64,000 bases of DNA from Anagrus nilaparvatae (GCA_022575985.1 JAKSXM010000149.1:25151-89150), one strand, 5' to 3'; shown: positions 12,490 through 23,627, numbered from the stretch's first letter. Notes: generated from the sequence alone by a model not told the origin. Translations and numbers: made by a program.

Positions 12490-15400
12490 ATGCGACTACT
12501 AAAATCCACACCCTATTCTAGGTCTTGCTAATAGTTATCTGGTAGATAGTCCACAACCAGCGAATATTTCCTTACCTATGGAACTTTGGTTCACTACTAG
12601 GAGCTTGTCTAGGGAATTCAAATTCTAACAGGAGTATTTTCTAGCAATGCACTATACACCATCAGTAGACCTTGCTTTTATTAGTGTTGAGCACATTATG
12701 AGAGATGTAAATTATGGATGGCTTATTCGATACCTACATGCTAATACAGCTTCATTCTTCTTCATTTTTGTTTATCTACATATTGGACGAGGTCTATACT
12801 ATGGATCATATAAATCACCACGAGTACTACTATGGTCAATTGGAGTTATTATTCTAGTTCTAATGATGGCTATTGCTTTCCTTGGTTACGTTCTTCCTTA
12901 TGGTCAAATGAGTCTATGGGGTAAATTCCTTGCCCCACAGCATTAGTTATAATGATATTATTGGATCCTTTATCTTCATTATTGTTTATCTTAATAATAA
13001 TAAAATAGCTAAACGTCTTCAAGCTACGTCACGAGTAGGACCACATAATCTAGATATTCTATCTATTATCTTTGGATCACTACTAGGTGATAGTCATGCT
13101 GAAGAGACGTGCTATCGGTAATGGTACACGTATTAGTTTTTCACAAGAGGCTAATCATAAAGAATACCTACTATGGCTTCACTCTCTACTATCTAATCTA
13201 GGGTATACATCACCTACTATTCCAAAAATTCAAACTCGACTAGGTTGTGGTGGTAAAGTAAGATATATTCTTCGATTCCACACTTTTACTTATAGTAGTC
13301 TAAATTGAATTAATGAAATTTGGTATGTCAATGGTGTAAAATGTGTTCCTAAGAATATTGGAGAATTTTCTTACACCTCTTGCTCTAGCTATTTGGATTA
13401 TAGACGATGGAGGTCGTGTTGGTCAAGGTCTTAAATTTGCTACAAATAGTTTTTCTTATGAAGACTGTCTTCTACTTTCTAATGTACTTTTTGATAAATA
13501 TAATCTACGTACGTGCTGTACAATCAGCAGGTGTTACTAATCAATATATTATCTATGTATTTAAAGAGTCTATGCCAACTCTTCGTAAAATTGTACAACC
13601 ATATATCGTATCATCCATGCTATATAAACTAGGAGAATAGCACTCCTTTAATATATCATTATAATATAATGTATAGTCTTTTAATTAATAAGGCGACACT
13701 GATGTAAACGGTCAAAGATTGTATCTCAAATCCAGACCGTCGGCTATCTATTTAAGTATAAATTACTAATCTAAGATGATCGCTACAGACCTGGTTCATC
13801 GGTGGGTATTTCATTTTAATGAAATGCTTAATGTACAGTCGGAGTGTTTTTAGTTTAATGACTAACACAAGGCCCCATTCATATTTCTATGTATCATAGA
13901 AGAATAGGGTACAGGGTCATATGTTAGGAGATAAGGTTATAACCACTACATATGATTAAACACTTGGCCACAGTTATTACTAATCTGCTAAGTGCTATTC
14001 CTTGGATTGGACAAGATTTTGTTGAGTTTGAAAAACAACTACTATTTATTATAACACTTTATATTATTATTATTTATTACTGTTATATTACTAAATACAA
14101 CAACAACAATATGAATTACTATTGGGAAAGTAAATGAATCTGCTCTACGAGGTCGTAAATCTCGTACAGATCAAGAAAACAAGCTTTTCTATCTTCTATC
14201 CCTTACGATTTTATAAGTATGTTTATAGGTCTTATTGACGGTGATGGTTATATTGCAATTACCAAAAATAGCCTTGATAACATTCGAATAGAACTAGTTC
14301 TAAGTGTAGATATTAAAGATCTTAAAACTACTACAACATATTAGAAATGTACTAAAAATTGGTCGTGTAAATGAATACCCTAATATTAGTACTGCTAAAC
14401 TAATTATTGGTAAAGTAGATCTACAGGAAGTACTTTTTCCACTAATTCTTCATTATAAACTATTCTTTCTAACTGAAACACGACGACAACAATTTAATCT
14501 TTGTATGTATCTACTAGAAAACAATATTACTAAATTTAGTAATATTGCTACTATTACTACTATTAAAGATCTATTTAGTCTTCCTCAATCTAGTATTGAA
14601 TATCTTCAACTTCCATTTTTCAGTAATTGGATTGTAGGATTCACTATTGCAGAAGGATCATTTTATATTAAAGGTAGTGGAGAGCATTTCTTTTCTCTAC
14701 GACAACGATCTCATTCTACACTATTTGAAGCATTTAAACTAGTATTTATAACGAATCGTAAAATTGAAGATAATGGAAAACATATGAAGTTTAGTGTATC
14801 TTCAAGTAAAGATCTAATTACTGTTGTAAATTTCTTTAGTAATAGTGGGACTATATAATCTAATTGGACTTAAAGCTGATCAATATAATGCTTGGCTAAC
14901 TAGTCTAAAACAAAATAATAAAAAGTTTAAAAATAAATAGTAAAAATTAAAGCTCCCTTATATCGCGAGATATTTGAATAATCGGGTGAATTGCAAGGAA
15001 CTCTTCGTGTATGCCCTTACTAATATTTACTATCCTTCTATTTTAGTAGTATTAGCATTGATACAAAAGACAATTTGCAGCGAAGCTATTATCAGCACCT
15101 TATTTTTTTTTTTCTATAATAAAATAAGAAGATAGTAGAACGTTCAACGACTAATCCGTGAGTTGTGCTAACAATAAACCGGACACGAGTGCCCCGAGAT
15201 CTATAGATGCCCGGCCTAATAAAATTCAAGATTTTATAAGGCCGGGCGTAATTTATAGATGATGATACAGTCTAAGCTTATTAGAAATAATAAGAATATA
15301 CAATTAAATGTTGTATAGATAATAAATCTGTTGTTTGGGGAGGATTCTCAGTTAACAATGCTACTCTAAATCGATTCTTCTCACTACATTATCTTCTACC

Positions 15401-16006
15401 ATTTGTACTTGCAGCTCTAGTAGTAATGCTCTAATTGCACTACACGAGCATGGAAGTAGTAACCCACTAGGAGTATCTGGGTAATACAGATCGACTACCA
15501 TTCCACCCGTACTTTACATTCAAAGACCTAGTAACAGTATTCCTATTCCTACTAGCACTATCACTATTTGTATTCTATATGCCTAATGTTCTAGGACATT
15601 CAGATAAATTATATTCCAGCAAACCCTATGCAAACACCAGCTTCAATTGTACCAGAATGGTACCTACTACCATTCTATGCAATTCTACGGTCAATTCCTA
15701 ACAAACTAATTGGAGTTATCGCTATGTTTGCTAGTCTACTTATTCTACTAGCTATGCCTATTCTAGATACTAGTCGAGTAAGAGGAAATCAATTCCGTCC
15801 TTTTGCACGATTTACTTTCTGGGCATTTGTAGTTAACTTCTTTATTCTAATGTTTATTGGAAGTCAACATGTTGAAAGTCCTTATGTAGAAATTGGGAGC
15901 AGCAGCAACAGCATTCTACTTTGCTTGGTTTGTATTTATTACTCCAGCAGTAGGTATTATTGAAAATACTCTAATGGATATTGCTCTACAACAAGATAAA
16001 AAATAA
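12490..16006 (+). CDS. cob: apocytochrome b, pass 1 copy with many single-base insertions
   Basis: Exons about 12490-12922, 13967-14027 and 15331-16006, separated by two introns. This copy is 11 nt longer than the intact one at 51555-55060 and is broken repeatedly in exons and intron ORFs (for example AAATCCACACCC against AAATCACACCC near 12510). Use the second-pass copy for the protein. Confidence 0.9.
12923..13640 (+). CDS. cob-i1 LAGLIDADG ORF, pass 1 copy, frameshifted
   Basis: Counterpart of 51984-52703. Indels near 12929, 13102, 13370 and 13513 fragment it; two of these are in A- or T-runs, and one duplicates GA in CTGAAGAGACG. Intact in pass 2, hence probably read errors. Confidence 0.75.
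12923..13966 (+). mobile_element. cob intron 1, group I (pass 1)
   Basis: Pass 1 counterpart of 51984-53028. Its ORF (12923-13640) is frameshifted by small indels; the in-frame TGA is at 13306. Confidence 0.8.
14028..14950 (+). CDS. cob-i2 LAGLIDADG ORF, pass 1 copy, frameshifted
   Basis: Counterpart of 53090-54009. Broken by indels, for example an extra base near 14115 (ATGAATTACTATT against ATGAATACTATT) and a duplicated ACT near 14330. Confidence 0.75.
14028..15330 (+). mobile_element. cob intron 2, group I (pass 1)
   Basis: Pass 1 counterpart of 53090-54386 with several extra bases. Confidence 0.8.
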
Positions 16007-16035
16007 TTCGAATTCAGTTATTGAATTAATTAGAT

Positions 16036-16041
16036 CCCCTT
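16036..16041 (+). promoter_or_regulatory. Candidate 3' processing element after cob (C4TT)
   Basis: GATCCCCTTC about 30 nt after the cob stop, preceded by an AATTCA/TGAATT hairpin. Second pass: 55090-55095. Confidence 0.45.
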
Positions 16042-16437
16042 CATTCACAGTTAAAATGAATAACACGTAAAAGAGATAGTTCTATCGTTACTTGACTAAA
16101 AAATATGTTTTTATATAACATATGTCTCCAAGATTATTGTTAATGTTTTATTAATTACTTTGGCCTCCGGCCAATCACTATCTAAAGAGATACTATAGGT
16201 ATAGTAATACTATCTATCTCTTATAAGATAGATAGATACAGAGATATCTTATTAGTTAATATATACACCCTTATAAACGAATATTTATCTATTATAAAGG
16301 AATAGATAAGAATGATCACCATAAAAGTGGGTGTATCCGATAAATAAATTAGTTAGGTATTCTTTAATAATTGTTTCTAAAGGAATAATTTCAATAATGC
16401 CTTCGGCGAAAGTTTACTGGCCTTCGGCCAATAACTA
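16042..16437. other. Spacer cob to rns with hairpins and GC clusters
   Basis: No gene. Several inverted repeats: GATAGATAGAT/ATCTATCTC around 16208, and TACACC ... GGTGTA enclosing 16264-16335. GC clusters TTGGCCTCCGGCCAA (about 16160), GCCTTCGGCGAAAG (about 16400) and TGGCCTTCGGCCAAT (about 16420) are near-palindromic. Confidence 0.6.
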
Positions 16438-17962
16438 AATTATGAACTATTGGCAATTGTTTAATCGTGGCAAAGTTAGAACGTTATCTGGTAGTTTTAC
16501 TCATGCAAGTCGAATGGTTTTATTAAAAATCATGGCGTACAGGCGAGGATAAATAAGTACATACCCTTAATTTCTAATAGAAATAGAATAATTAGAAAAA
16601 AAAAGTTTTTGATTAAGGATTGGCTTTATATCTAGCAGGTAGTTGGAGTGGGTAAAGGGCGCTCCAAGCCTATGACGGATAGGAAATAGCGAAAGCTTCA
16701 ATTCCCGCAATTGGTTTGAGGAATAGCCGATCATGTCTTTAAGACATGCTGCAGAGGAGGATCTTGGGCAATGCTCGAAAGAGTGACCCAGCTAACCAGA
16801 ACTCTATAAGAGTGTCGTAAGGGAGGATCATGACGTTACCTTACTAATAGTCCAATCTAAGTCTCGTGCCAGCAGACGCGGTTATACGAACTGGGCAAAC
16901 GTTTAATTAATGAATAGGTATTAAGGATCCGTAGGTGGTTTTCTAAATCGGATTTTTTTTAGGTAATGGGCAAGTAATACTTAAATTTAATGAAGATAAT
17001 AGAAAACTAGAATATAATAGAGGATAGTGGAATGCTAGGAGGAGGGGCTGATATTCATTGATATCTAGTGGAACACTAAAGGCGAAGGCAACTATCCAAG
17101 TCCAAGTAAATATTGACACTGAGGGATGAAAGTCTGGGGAGCAAAACAGATTAGATACCTGTGTAGTCCAGACCGTAAACTATTTACATTTAGTATTTGG
17201 CATATAACAGAGTCAGATCCTGACTCTATTAAAATTAATGTCAGATAATCAGCAAACCGCTGTATGTGTAACACCTTGTAAGTACAGTCCCAAGACCGAA
17301 AGCAAAAAGATTAGACCATCCTAAAGACCCGGAGTGGAGCATGTTGTTTAATACGATAATCCGCGTAGAACCTTACCTCTCCTTGAATGATTTACTGCTT
17401 AACAGCGTAAAATCACAGGTGTTGCATGGCTGTCGTCAGTTCGTGTCGTGAGATGTTAGGTTTAGTCCGCCAACGAACGCAATCCCTATTCTAAGTTGTA
17501 CATTTTAGAATTTGACTTCAATAAGAAGTCCTTTTATTGGGAATATGACAAGCCTTCATGACCCTTATGGAGTATGGGCTACAGACGTGCTACTTGAACC
17601 TAACAAACTGATGCAATACCGTGAGGTGGAGCTAATCAGTAAAATATGGTGATATCAGGATCGTAGTCTGAAATTCGACTACGTGAATCAGGAATTCCGA
17701 GTAATCGTTGATAAGTACGCAACGGTGAACTTTTACATTTGGGAGATACTAACCGTCTATCAAGTGTCGGTCGTTTATCAAGTTATGAACTAGTGTTTTG
17801 AAATTCTATGGTTTACTATTATTAACAATTACTATTAACTTATAGCTAATAATAATTAAACAATCGTAAATAGAGTATTTGCAAAAACACATGGAGTAGC
17901 TTAGAACTCCTGACGCTAAGTTATAGCAAGGTAGCCGTAAGGGAACTTGTGGCTGATAGATA
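16438..17962 (+). rRNA. rns: small subunit ribosomal RNA, pass 1 copy with indels
   Basis: Pass 1 counterpart of 55491-57005, 10 nt longer. Extra bases include GAGTGGGTAAAGGGCG near 16650, GAGGAATAG near 16718 and a duplicated TCCAAG near 17098. Ends approximate. A CCCCC tract follows at 17975-17979. Confidence 0.9.
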
Positions 17963-18155
17963 ATATACAAATAACCCCCTATCATAAAACAGAAATAATC
18001 TATATTTCTCGATAAGTTTCTTTGACCGGAGCCTTCAAATTTTTTTTTTTGAATAATAATTAGTTTATGTATAAGCATTATTATTTAGTAATTGTCCTTT
18101 TTCATATTCTAAATAGAATAAAGGAAATAATTATATATTAGAAGATATATTAATA

Positions 18156-18229
18156 GGGAATCTAGCATAATTGGTTAATGTCCTAAATTGTCAGTTTAGA
18201 TTATGCCCGTTCGAATCGGGTGATTCTCG
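18156..18229 (+). tRNA. trnD(guc): tRNA-Asp (GUC)
   Basis: 74 nt. CTAAA/TTTAG stem with loop TTGTCAG, anticodon GUC; T-arm GCCCG-TTCGAAT-CGGGT. Second pass 57199-57272. Confidence 0.92.
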
Positions 18230-18436
18230 TTTATTTTAATTTGTAATATAGTAAATTATCTATTGTGGGTCCCGTGCTCCGATTAATAAATTTAGGCCGG
18301 TCCCCCTCCCCTTCGGGGGGAGGATCTATAACATATGTATATCCTATTTTTTTTTCTAATAGATTAAAAATCATAAATTAGTAATAATCAGATATAAATG
18401 AATTGAAACAAAGATTCAATCTTTTCAAATAAAAAG
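18230..18436. other. Spacer with a strong GC hairpin
   Basis: Contains CCCCCTCCCCTTCGGGGGGAGG near 18302, a GC hairpin closed by a UUCG tetraloop, in otherwise AT-rich DNA. No gene. Confidence 0.6.
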
Positions 18437-18560
18437 GTATAGGCTACACTAAAAGGTATGTAAATTGAATTCAATTTACGTTATAGCCGAAATGGCTTTT
18501 GAAAACCGTTGGTTGTTTCGCTAGTGCTACTTTACATTAAACCACGCGACAATTTTTATG
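18437..18560 (+). other. Unidentified structured element before nad4L
   Basis: About 120 nt richer in GC than its surroundings and identical in both passes (57480-57603). GGCTAC (18442) can pair with TATAGCC (18482-18488) round a perfect 20-bp palindrome (18460-18479). Two further small hairpins follow (GCC/GGC at about 18486 and AACC/GGTT at about 18505). No tRNA fold and no long frame fits. It may be a small RNA, a leader structure or a decayed insertion. Confidence 0.35.
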
Positions 18561-18625
18561 TAGAGAATAATTGATTTTTATAAAGGTCCTTTAGGAAGCC
18601 AGAATTAAACTGGCGCAATTCTATA

Positions 18626-18892
18626 ATGAATCTTTCAGTAATTCTATTTCTAATTGGAATTCTAGGATTTGTTCTAAATAGAAAAAACATTATTCTAATG
18701 CTAATTTCTATTGAAGTAATGCTACTAGCAGTTACTCTACTGGTTCTAGTAAGTTGTTATAGTTTTGATGATATTCTAGGTCAAACATATAGTATTTATA
18801 TTATTGCTATTGCTGGTGCTGAATCAGCAATTGGTCTAGGAATTCTAGTAGCATATTACCGACTACGAGGAAATATTTCTCTACGACAGTAA
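18626..18892 (+). CDS. nad4L: NADH dehydrogenase subunit 4L
   Basis: 88 residues, usual length 88-90, three membrane helices. The conserved glutamates lie in [14 protein letters not shown] and in [16 protein letters not shown], as in the proton-channel K subunit of complex I. The last base of its TAA stop is the A of the nad5 ATG, the classical fungal nad4L/nad5 overlap, so both are translated from one mRNA. No C-run element lies between them. Second pass 57669-57935. Confidence 0.97.
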   Translation: MNLSVILFLIGILGFVLNRKNIILMLISIEVMLLAVTLLVLVSCYSFDDILGQTYSIYIIAIAGAESAIGLGILVAYYRLRGNISLRQ

Positions 18893-21800
18893 TGTATCTA
18901 TCACTACTACTACTACCTATGTTTGGATCAGCAGTTGCAGGACTTATGGGTAGAAAAATTGGTGTTACAGGGGCACATATTATTACATGTAGTTGTCTAA
19001 TTACATCTGCTTTTCTATCTATTGTAGCATTTTATGAGGTAGGACTATGTGGATCTCCAGTATCTATTAATCTAATTAGTTGGATTGATTCTGAACTAAT
19101 GGACGTATCATGGGGTTTCATGTTCGATAGTCTAACAGTTTCAATGCTTCTTCCTGTACTGGTTGTATCAAGTCTAGTACATATTTTCTCTGTTGATTAT
19201 ATGAGTGCTGACCCACATAATCAACGATTTTTTGCATACCTAAGTATGTTTACATTCTTTATGCTTGTTCTAGTTACAGGAGATAATTATCTAATTATGT
19301 TTGTAGGTTAAATTCCCGGCCTAAATGTAATGTGAATTACATTAAAGTACATCACTATATGCTGAAATATCTATAAATAGTAGAACTATTATACCCCGCA
19401 TCCTTTCTATTAATTACAGATAATCAGCAGGAAACCAAATTAATAATACAATTTTACTAGATTTCCGTTCTATTAATTGTATTTTAAAAGTAGGCTCCTC
19501 AGAGACTATACGTGATGCAGTTATTTGTTAAAAATAACTTGAAGATATAGTCCAAACATTTAATATGAATTAAATGATATTACTACTAAATTATTACTAT
19601 TGAAAACTAATATAATTTACTTAAAAATAAAGAAAAGAGGAAAAATTAAATCAGTTTTCATTATTGTGGGAAGGAATTGGTATTTCTTCATATCTTCTAA
19701 TTAACTTCTGGTTTACAAGAATTCAAGCTAATAAAAGTGCTATTAAAGCACTTGTTGTAAATAGAGTTGGTGATATGTTCCTATCTGTGGCATTCTTCGC
19801 TCTATTTTTTGTATTTGGTAATCTAGATTATTCTACTATCTTTAGTATTGCACCATTTATTAATGAAACAATTATTACTATTATTGGTCTACTACTACTT
19901 CTAGCAGCTATGGGTAAAAGTGCTCAACTAGGTCTACATACATGGCTTCCAGATCAGCCTACCTTCTACTTTATTTCTAATTACGCCTCCCTAATCTATT
20001 TTCAATATGTTTCTCTATTTTCTAATTTTGCACCTAAAGACGAACAAGGGCCTTCTCCTAAATCTATAGCTAAACGACACAGTCGTTCAATAAATGATTT
20101 CCTATTTTCTTTTCTAATTGGTCTAATAGTTAGTGGAAATCTACTAAGTCGTACACATAAAGAGAATATAACTGCACGACTAGTATATCAAACCAATCAA
20201 AATCATCCTCAAGCTTGGTATGATTTTATTCTTGAACTACTAGGACCTTTCTGTGCAAAAGGCTGGGATAGAAAAGAAAATAAGGATAGTAGAGACGGTT
20301 CAATTGGAATTAGAATGATTCTATCTACACTAACTTATCCTTGTTTTTATGTTATTCACACTATGTTCTTCTCAAATGGATCAGGAGAACGAGTATTTAC
20401 TAAAGAAATGCTAATGAAATTTAATGTAATTTCTCTTGCAGCCCTTATTATGTCTAGTGGTTATATTCTAGAATATGGTGCAATAGGAAACCATTATAAT
20501 CTCGTATTTTATGAACGATTTAAGATAAAAGTAAATTGGTGGGAATCGGGACTAGCTCTACATCTACCATATCATTGTACACGAGAAGAGATGCTTCTTC
20601 TTCAAAATCGACTTAGTGAACTTGGTATTAATACTGTTATTGCACTAAGTCGTGTAAGACGTATGAGAGCTGGACCTCGTATCCTTATTCCTTTTGATGA
20701 GTTTGAAAATCTCCAAAACATTGTAGGAGAATATATTATTGAAGAAAAGAAACATCTAATTAAACGAAAATAAATCATGGAACTAAGAAATAAAGATAAG
20801 CGTCTGCATAATATATGAGTATTATGAAAAATTTGGTGAATTGCAAAAATCTCTTAGTTAACACCGGCGATGATTTTAATTACTAAGACAATTTGCAGCT
20901 AAGTCTTGATCAGTGGATATTTTCTTAATGAAAATAGTGTGTTTTTGCACAGATCAAGAAAAGTTCAAAGACTAATCGGTGAGTTACACTAACAATAATC
21001 CGAACACGAGCGCCAACATCTATTACTACGTCCCTCTCCCTCTCCTGGGCCAATAAATTAGTAATAGATGAAGACATAGTCTAAACTAGATGGTAATATC
21101 TAGAATTAAATAGTAAATATATTTAAGATAATAATTTTAGCTATGGAAGGTCCTACACCTGTTAGTGCTCTTATTCATGCTGCTACTCTAGTTACTGCTG
21201 GAGTTTATCTACTACTTAGATCATCACCAGTTATTGAATATGGACCAACAACTCTAATTGTAATTACATGGGTTGGTGCTCTAACAGCATTCTTTGCTGC
21301 ATCAACAGGTCTACTACAAAATGATCTAAAACGTGTTATTGCTTATAGTACATGTTCACAAATGGGATATCTATTTATAGCAGTTGGGCTATCACAGTAT
21401 AACGTTGCACTATTTCACCTGGTAAACCATGCTTTCTTCAAAGCTCTACTATTTCTTGCTGCTGGTGCTGTTCTACATGCTACTTATGACCAACAAGATC
21501 AACGAAGACTAGGAGGTCTAATTGGTTTCCTTCCATTTACATATACTGCTATTCTTATTGGTAGTCTAAGTCTAATGGCTGTACCATGGCTAACAGGATT
21601 CTATAGTAAGGATCTAATTCTAGAAGTTGCATATGGACAGTATCAATTCTCAGGACAAATTGCTTATTGGCTAGGTACAATTAGTGCTTGTCTTACAGCA
21701 TTTTATAGTCTACGACTTATTAGTATGACTTTCCTTACTTATCCTAACGCAAGTAAATCAGTTTATCTAGAAACACATGATGCTCCAGTTATTGTTATGA

Positions 21801-22432
21801 TTCCACTAATTATTCTATCACTACTAGCTATTTTCTTTGGTTATATTGCTAGAGATCTATTTGTTGGTATGGGTTCTGATTTCCTATCACCTAGTCTATT
21901 TATTCATCCTTCACATATTAGTCTTATTGAAGCTGAATTTGCCCTACCTCAAATTATTAAACTACTACCTGCTATTGGTACTCTAGCAGGAGCTGGACTA
22001 GCTCTATATCTATACCATATTCTATCTGCTTTTGCAGTAATGGGTGATATTACTAAAAATAACCTAGGACAAAAACTATATAAATTCTTTAATGGTAAAT
22101 ACTATGTTGATGTAATTTATAATCATTATATTATTAATGGTGGTCTACAACTAGGTTATACTATTAGTAAAGTTCTAGACCGAGGAGTTATCGAACTAGT
22201 AGGACCTTATGGTCTTGCAACGGGACTAACTACTGGAAGTCGAGATATTGCTAAACTAGACACAGGAAATCTGACAAGTTATGCCCTTTATCTTGCTCTA
22301 GCTCTAGTTACAATCACACTAATTCTACTGAGCTCTGTACTATTTAATAATCAAATTGCAGATGTAAGACTTATTTTCATTCTATTCTCTGCACTTGTTA
22401 TTGTAACTCATACTATGCAATCAGCAAAATAA
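18892..22432 (+). CDS. nad5: NADH dehydrogenase subunit 5, two introns
   Basis: Exons 18892-19308, 19667-19954 and 21140-22432 give 1998 nt and 665 residues, the usual size. It is the antiporter-like proton-pumping subunit of complex I. Recognisable segments are [20 protein letters not shown] (exon 1), [15 protein letters not shown] and GLHTWLPD (exon 2), and [18 protein letters not shown] followed by [16 protein letters not shown] (exon 3). Intron 1 falls between FVG and WEGIG, intron 2 between WLPD and AMEGP. Exon 3 carries one of the very few ATA codons seen in core genes (in YLFIAVGL). Starts inside the nad4L stop. Second pass 57935-61475. Confidence 0.96.
19309..19666 (+). mobile_element. 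nad5 intron 1, group I without ORF
   Basis: 358 nt, after nucleotide 417 of nad5; exon ends in T, intron ends in G. Core strands are clear: 'atgctgaaa' (about 19359), 'aatcagcaggaaacc' (about 19422), 'ctcctcagagactatacg' (about 19495) and 'gaagatatagtcc' (about 19541). The core closely resembles that of cox1 intron 1. Second pass 58352-58709. Confidence 0.88.
19955..20773 (+). CDS. nad5-i2 LAGLIDADG-family protein lacking catalytic acids
   Basis: 272 residues in frame with exon 2, open and intact in both passes. It looks like the LAGLIDADG_2 type: [11 protein letters not shown] corresponds to the first motif and [12 protein letters not shown] to the second. Family members carry an Asp in each (as in GLLLGDGHL and LAIWIMDDGG; compare cob-i1 here, which keeps GDS and IIDDGG). 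Here the first Asp codon is missing and the second DD reads SS. DNA cleavage is therefore unlikely, while the frame has been kept, which suggests a maturase role. The passes differ by one silent C/T at 20503. Second pass 58998-59816. Confidence 0.8.
   Translation, partial: QPTFYFISNYASLIYFQYVSLFSNFAPKDEQGPSPKSIAKRHSRSINDFLFSFLIGLIVSGNLLSRTHKENITARLVYQTNQNHPQAWYDFILELLGPFCAKGWDRKENKDSRDGSIGIRMILSTLTYPCFYVIHTMFFSNGSGERVFTKEMLMKFNVISLAALIMSSGYILEYGAIGNHYNLVFYERFKIKVNWWESGLALHLPYHCTREEMLLLQNRLSELGINTVIALSRVRRMRAGPRILIPFDEFENLQNIVGEYIIEEKKHLIKRK
19955..21139 (+). mobile_element. nad5 intron 2, group I
   Basis: At the well-known nad5 site between WLPD and AMEGP (nad5-717 in common numbering). Core strands follow the ORF: 'ggtgaattgcaaaaa', 'gacaatttgcagc', 'gttcaaagactaatcggtga' and 'gaagacatagtc'. 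They closely match cob intron 2. The base before the GCT codon that starts exon 3 is A, so the usual terminal G of group I introns seems replaced. Second pass 58998-60182. Confidence 0.85.
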
Positions 22433-22463
22433 AGAGTATAGCTCTCTCTTTGTTTTTCTATCT

Positions 22464-22473
22464 ATCCCCTTTA
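22464..22473 (+). promoter_or_regulatory. Candidate 3' processing element after nad5 (C4T3)
   Basis: CTATCCCCTTT about 33 nt after the nad5 stop, preceded by an AAAGAG/CTCTTT hairpin. Second pass: 61507-61516. Confidence 0.45.
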
Positions 22474-22756
22474 CTTTTCTAATTCAATACTAAAAACTAA
22501 TAAAATGAAAACTAAAAAGTCTAGTTTTTCCTATTATATATATAACTACGGAACACAGTATTAATAAATTGTGTTTAAAAATAATTGAACGTTAGGTTTT
22601 AAGGAGAATTTTTTAGTTAATATTTAAACTCATATCTGTGACAAAAGATTCTATTTATTTACAACCCACCAAGGCATTTCTTTTTAAATCAATATCTATA
22701 GTAGAACTAGAATTATTCTATGTCTATAGGAATGAATAGATAATATATTCTTTCAA
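22474..22756. other. Spacer nad5 to tRNA-His
   Basis: AT-rich, no gene or clear structure seen. Confidence 0.5.
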
Positions 22757-22831
22757 GGTAATACTAGCTTAATTGGTAAAGCGCCAATCTGTGGAGTTGT
22801 GTTTATTTCGGTTCAAGTCCGAAGTTTTACC
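22757..22831 (+). tRNA. trnH(gug): tRNA-His (GUG)
   Basis: 75 nt including the extra 5' G (G-1) opposite C73, typical of tRNA-His. Loop CTGTGGA, T-arm TTCGG-TTCAAGT-CCGAA. Second pass 61800-61874. Confidence 0.9.
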
Positions 22832-23100
22832 CCTTTTAACTATAATTCAATTATTATTAGTATAGGGTGAGTTATATTAACATAGAAATAAATAGCAGAT
22901 ATATGTTAGAAAAGTCCAAGATTAATATAAATGGTATAATTTAAATAAATAGGCACTATTAAAGAAAATTAATAAATTGTAAAAAATTACCCCAATTTAA
23001 TCTACCTATTAATAAACAAGGTATATTATAGTTTCATCTTATCATCACTAAATTTGGCTTAATGTTAGTTAACTCATCCCCTTATATCATTTATATATAA

Positions 23101-23173
23101 GCTGGTATAGGCTAAATGGTTAAACCATACCATTCATACTGGTAGTTTGAGGGTTCGAGTCCCTCTTCCAGCT
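23101..23173 (+). tRNA. trnM(cau): tRNA-Met (CAU)
   Basis: 73 nt. TACCA/TGGTA stem with loop TTCATAC, anticodon CAU; T-arm GAGGG-TTCGAGT-CCCTC. I cannot decide whether it is initiator, elongator or a lysidine-type Ile tRNA. Second pass 62144-62216. Confidence 0.9.
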
Positions 23174-23232
23174 TTAAAAAAAGAATAGTTGTATGTCTAT
23201 CTAAATATAGAATATTTAGGTAATTAAATTAG

Positions 23233-23307
23233 AGCACACTAGAGGGCTCGAACCCCTACATCTCCTAATCCGAAGTTAGGCGCTTTAACCAATTTAGCTA
23301 AGTATGC
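23233..23307 (-). tRNA. trnR(ucg): tRNA-Arg (UCG)
   Basis: Minus strand, 75 nt. CCTAA/TTAGG stem with loop CTTCGGA, anticodon UCG; reads CGN codons, of which CGA is common here. Second pass 62276-62350. Confidence 0.92.
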
Positions 23308-23389
23308 ATTCTTACTATTATTAAGAATAATTATGCACTATTATATGTATCGATTTAGCGAATGTTCACTAAATGAATTTAAATGTAAT

Positions 23390-23472
23390 TGTGAGTAATA
23401 GGACTTGAACCTACACAGTCTAAGACTATCGACTCCTAAGGTCGACTTGGCTACCAATTTCAACATACTCAC
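23390..23472 (-). tRNA. trnL(uag): tRNA-Leu (UAG), the only leucine tRNA found
   Basis: Minus strand, 83 nt with a long variable arm. TCGAC/GTCGA stem with loop CTTAGGA, anticodon UAG; acceptor TACTCAC pairs with GTGAGTA. It reads CUN, and core genes use only CTN for leucine. Second pass 62433-62515. Confidence 0.94.
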
Positions 23473-23588
23473 TATAAATAGTACTGTTTCCTATATAAAA
23501 AGTATATACAACTTGTAGTATATACGGTTTATATTAAAGTTCAGTTCTATTATTACTTTTTGTTAAAAAGTAAAATAAAAAAAGGAGT

Positions 23589-23601
23589 GGGGGGGGGGGG
23601 G
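23589..23601 (-). promoter_or_regulatory. Candidate 3' processing element after atp9 (C13 on the minus strand)
   Basis: C-run downstream of the minus-strand atp9 stop, preceded by an ATAACTA/TAGTTAT hairpin and followed by CACTCC and T7. The run is 13 here and 16 in pass 2 (62632-62647). Confidence 0.55.
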
Positions 23602-23627
23602 ATAACTATCCCTTTTTAGTTATTTTA

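Noticed and set aside
17806..18078. 90-codon minus-strand frame over the rns 3' end
   Set aside because: It overlaps conserved 3' rRNA sequence; a shadow frame.
18437..18560. A hidden tRNA-Leu(UAA) or 5S rRNA
   Set aside because: I could not build a cloverleaf with a UAA loop, and the similarity to 5S loop sequences is too short to trust.
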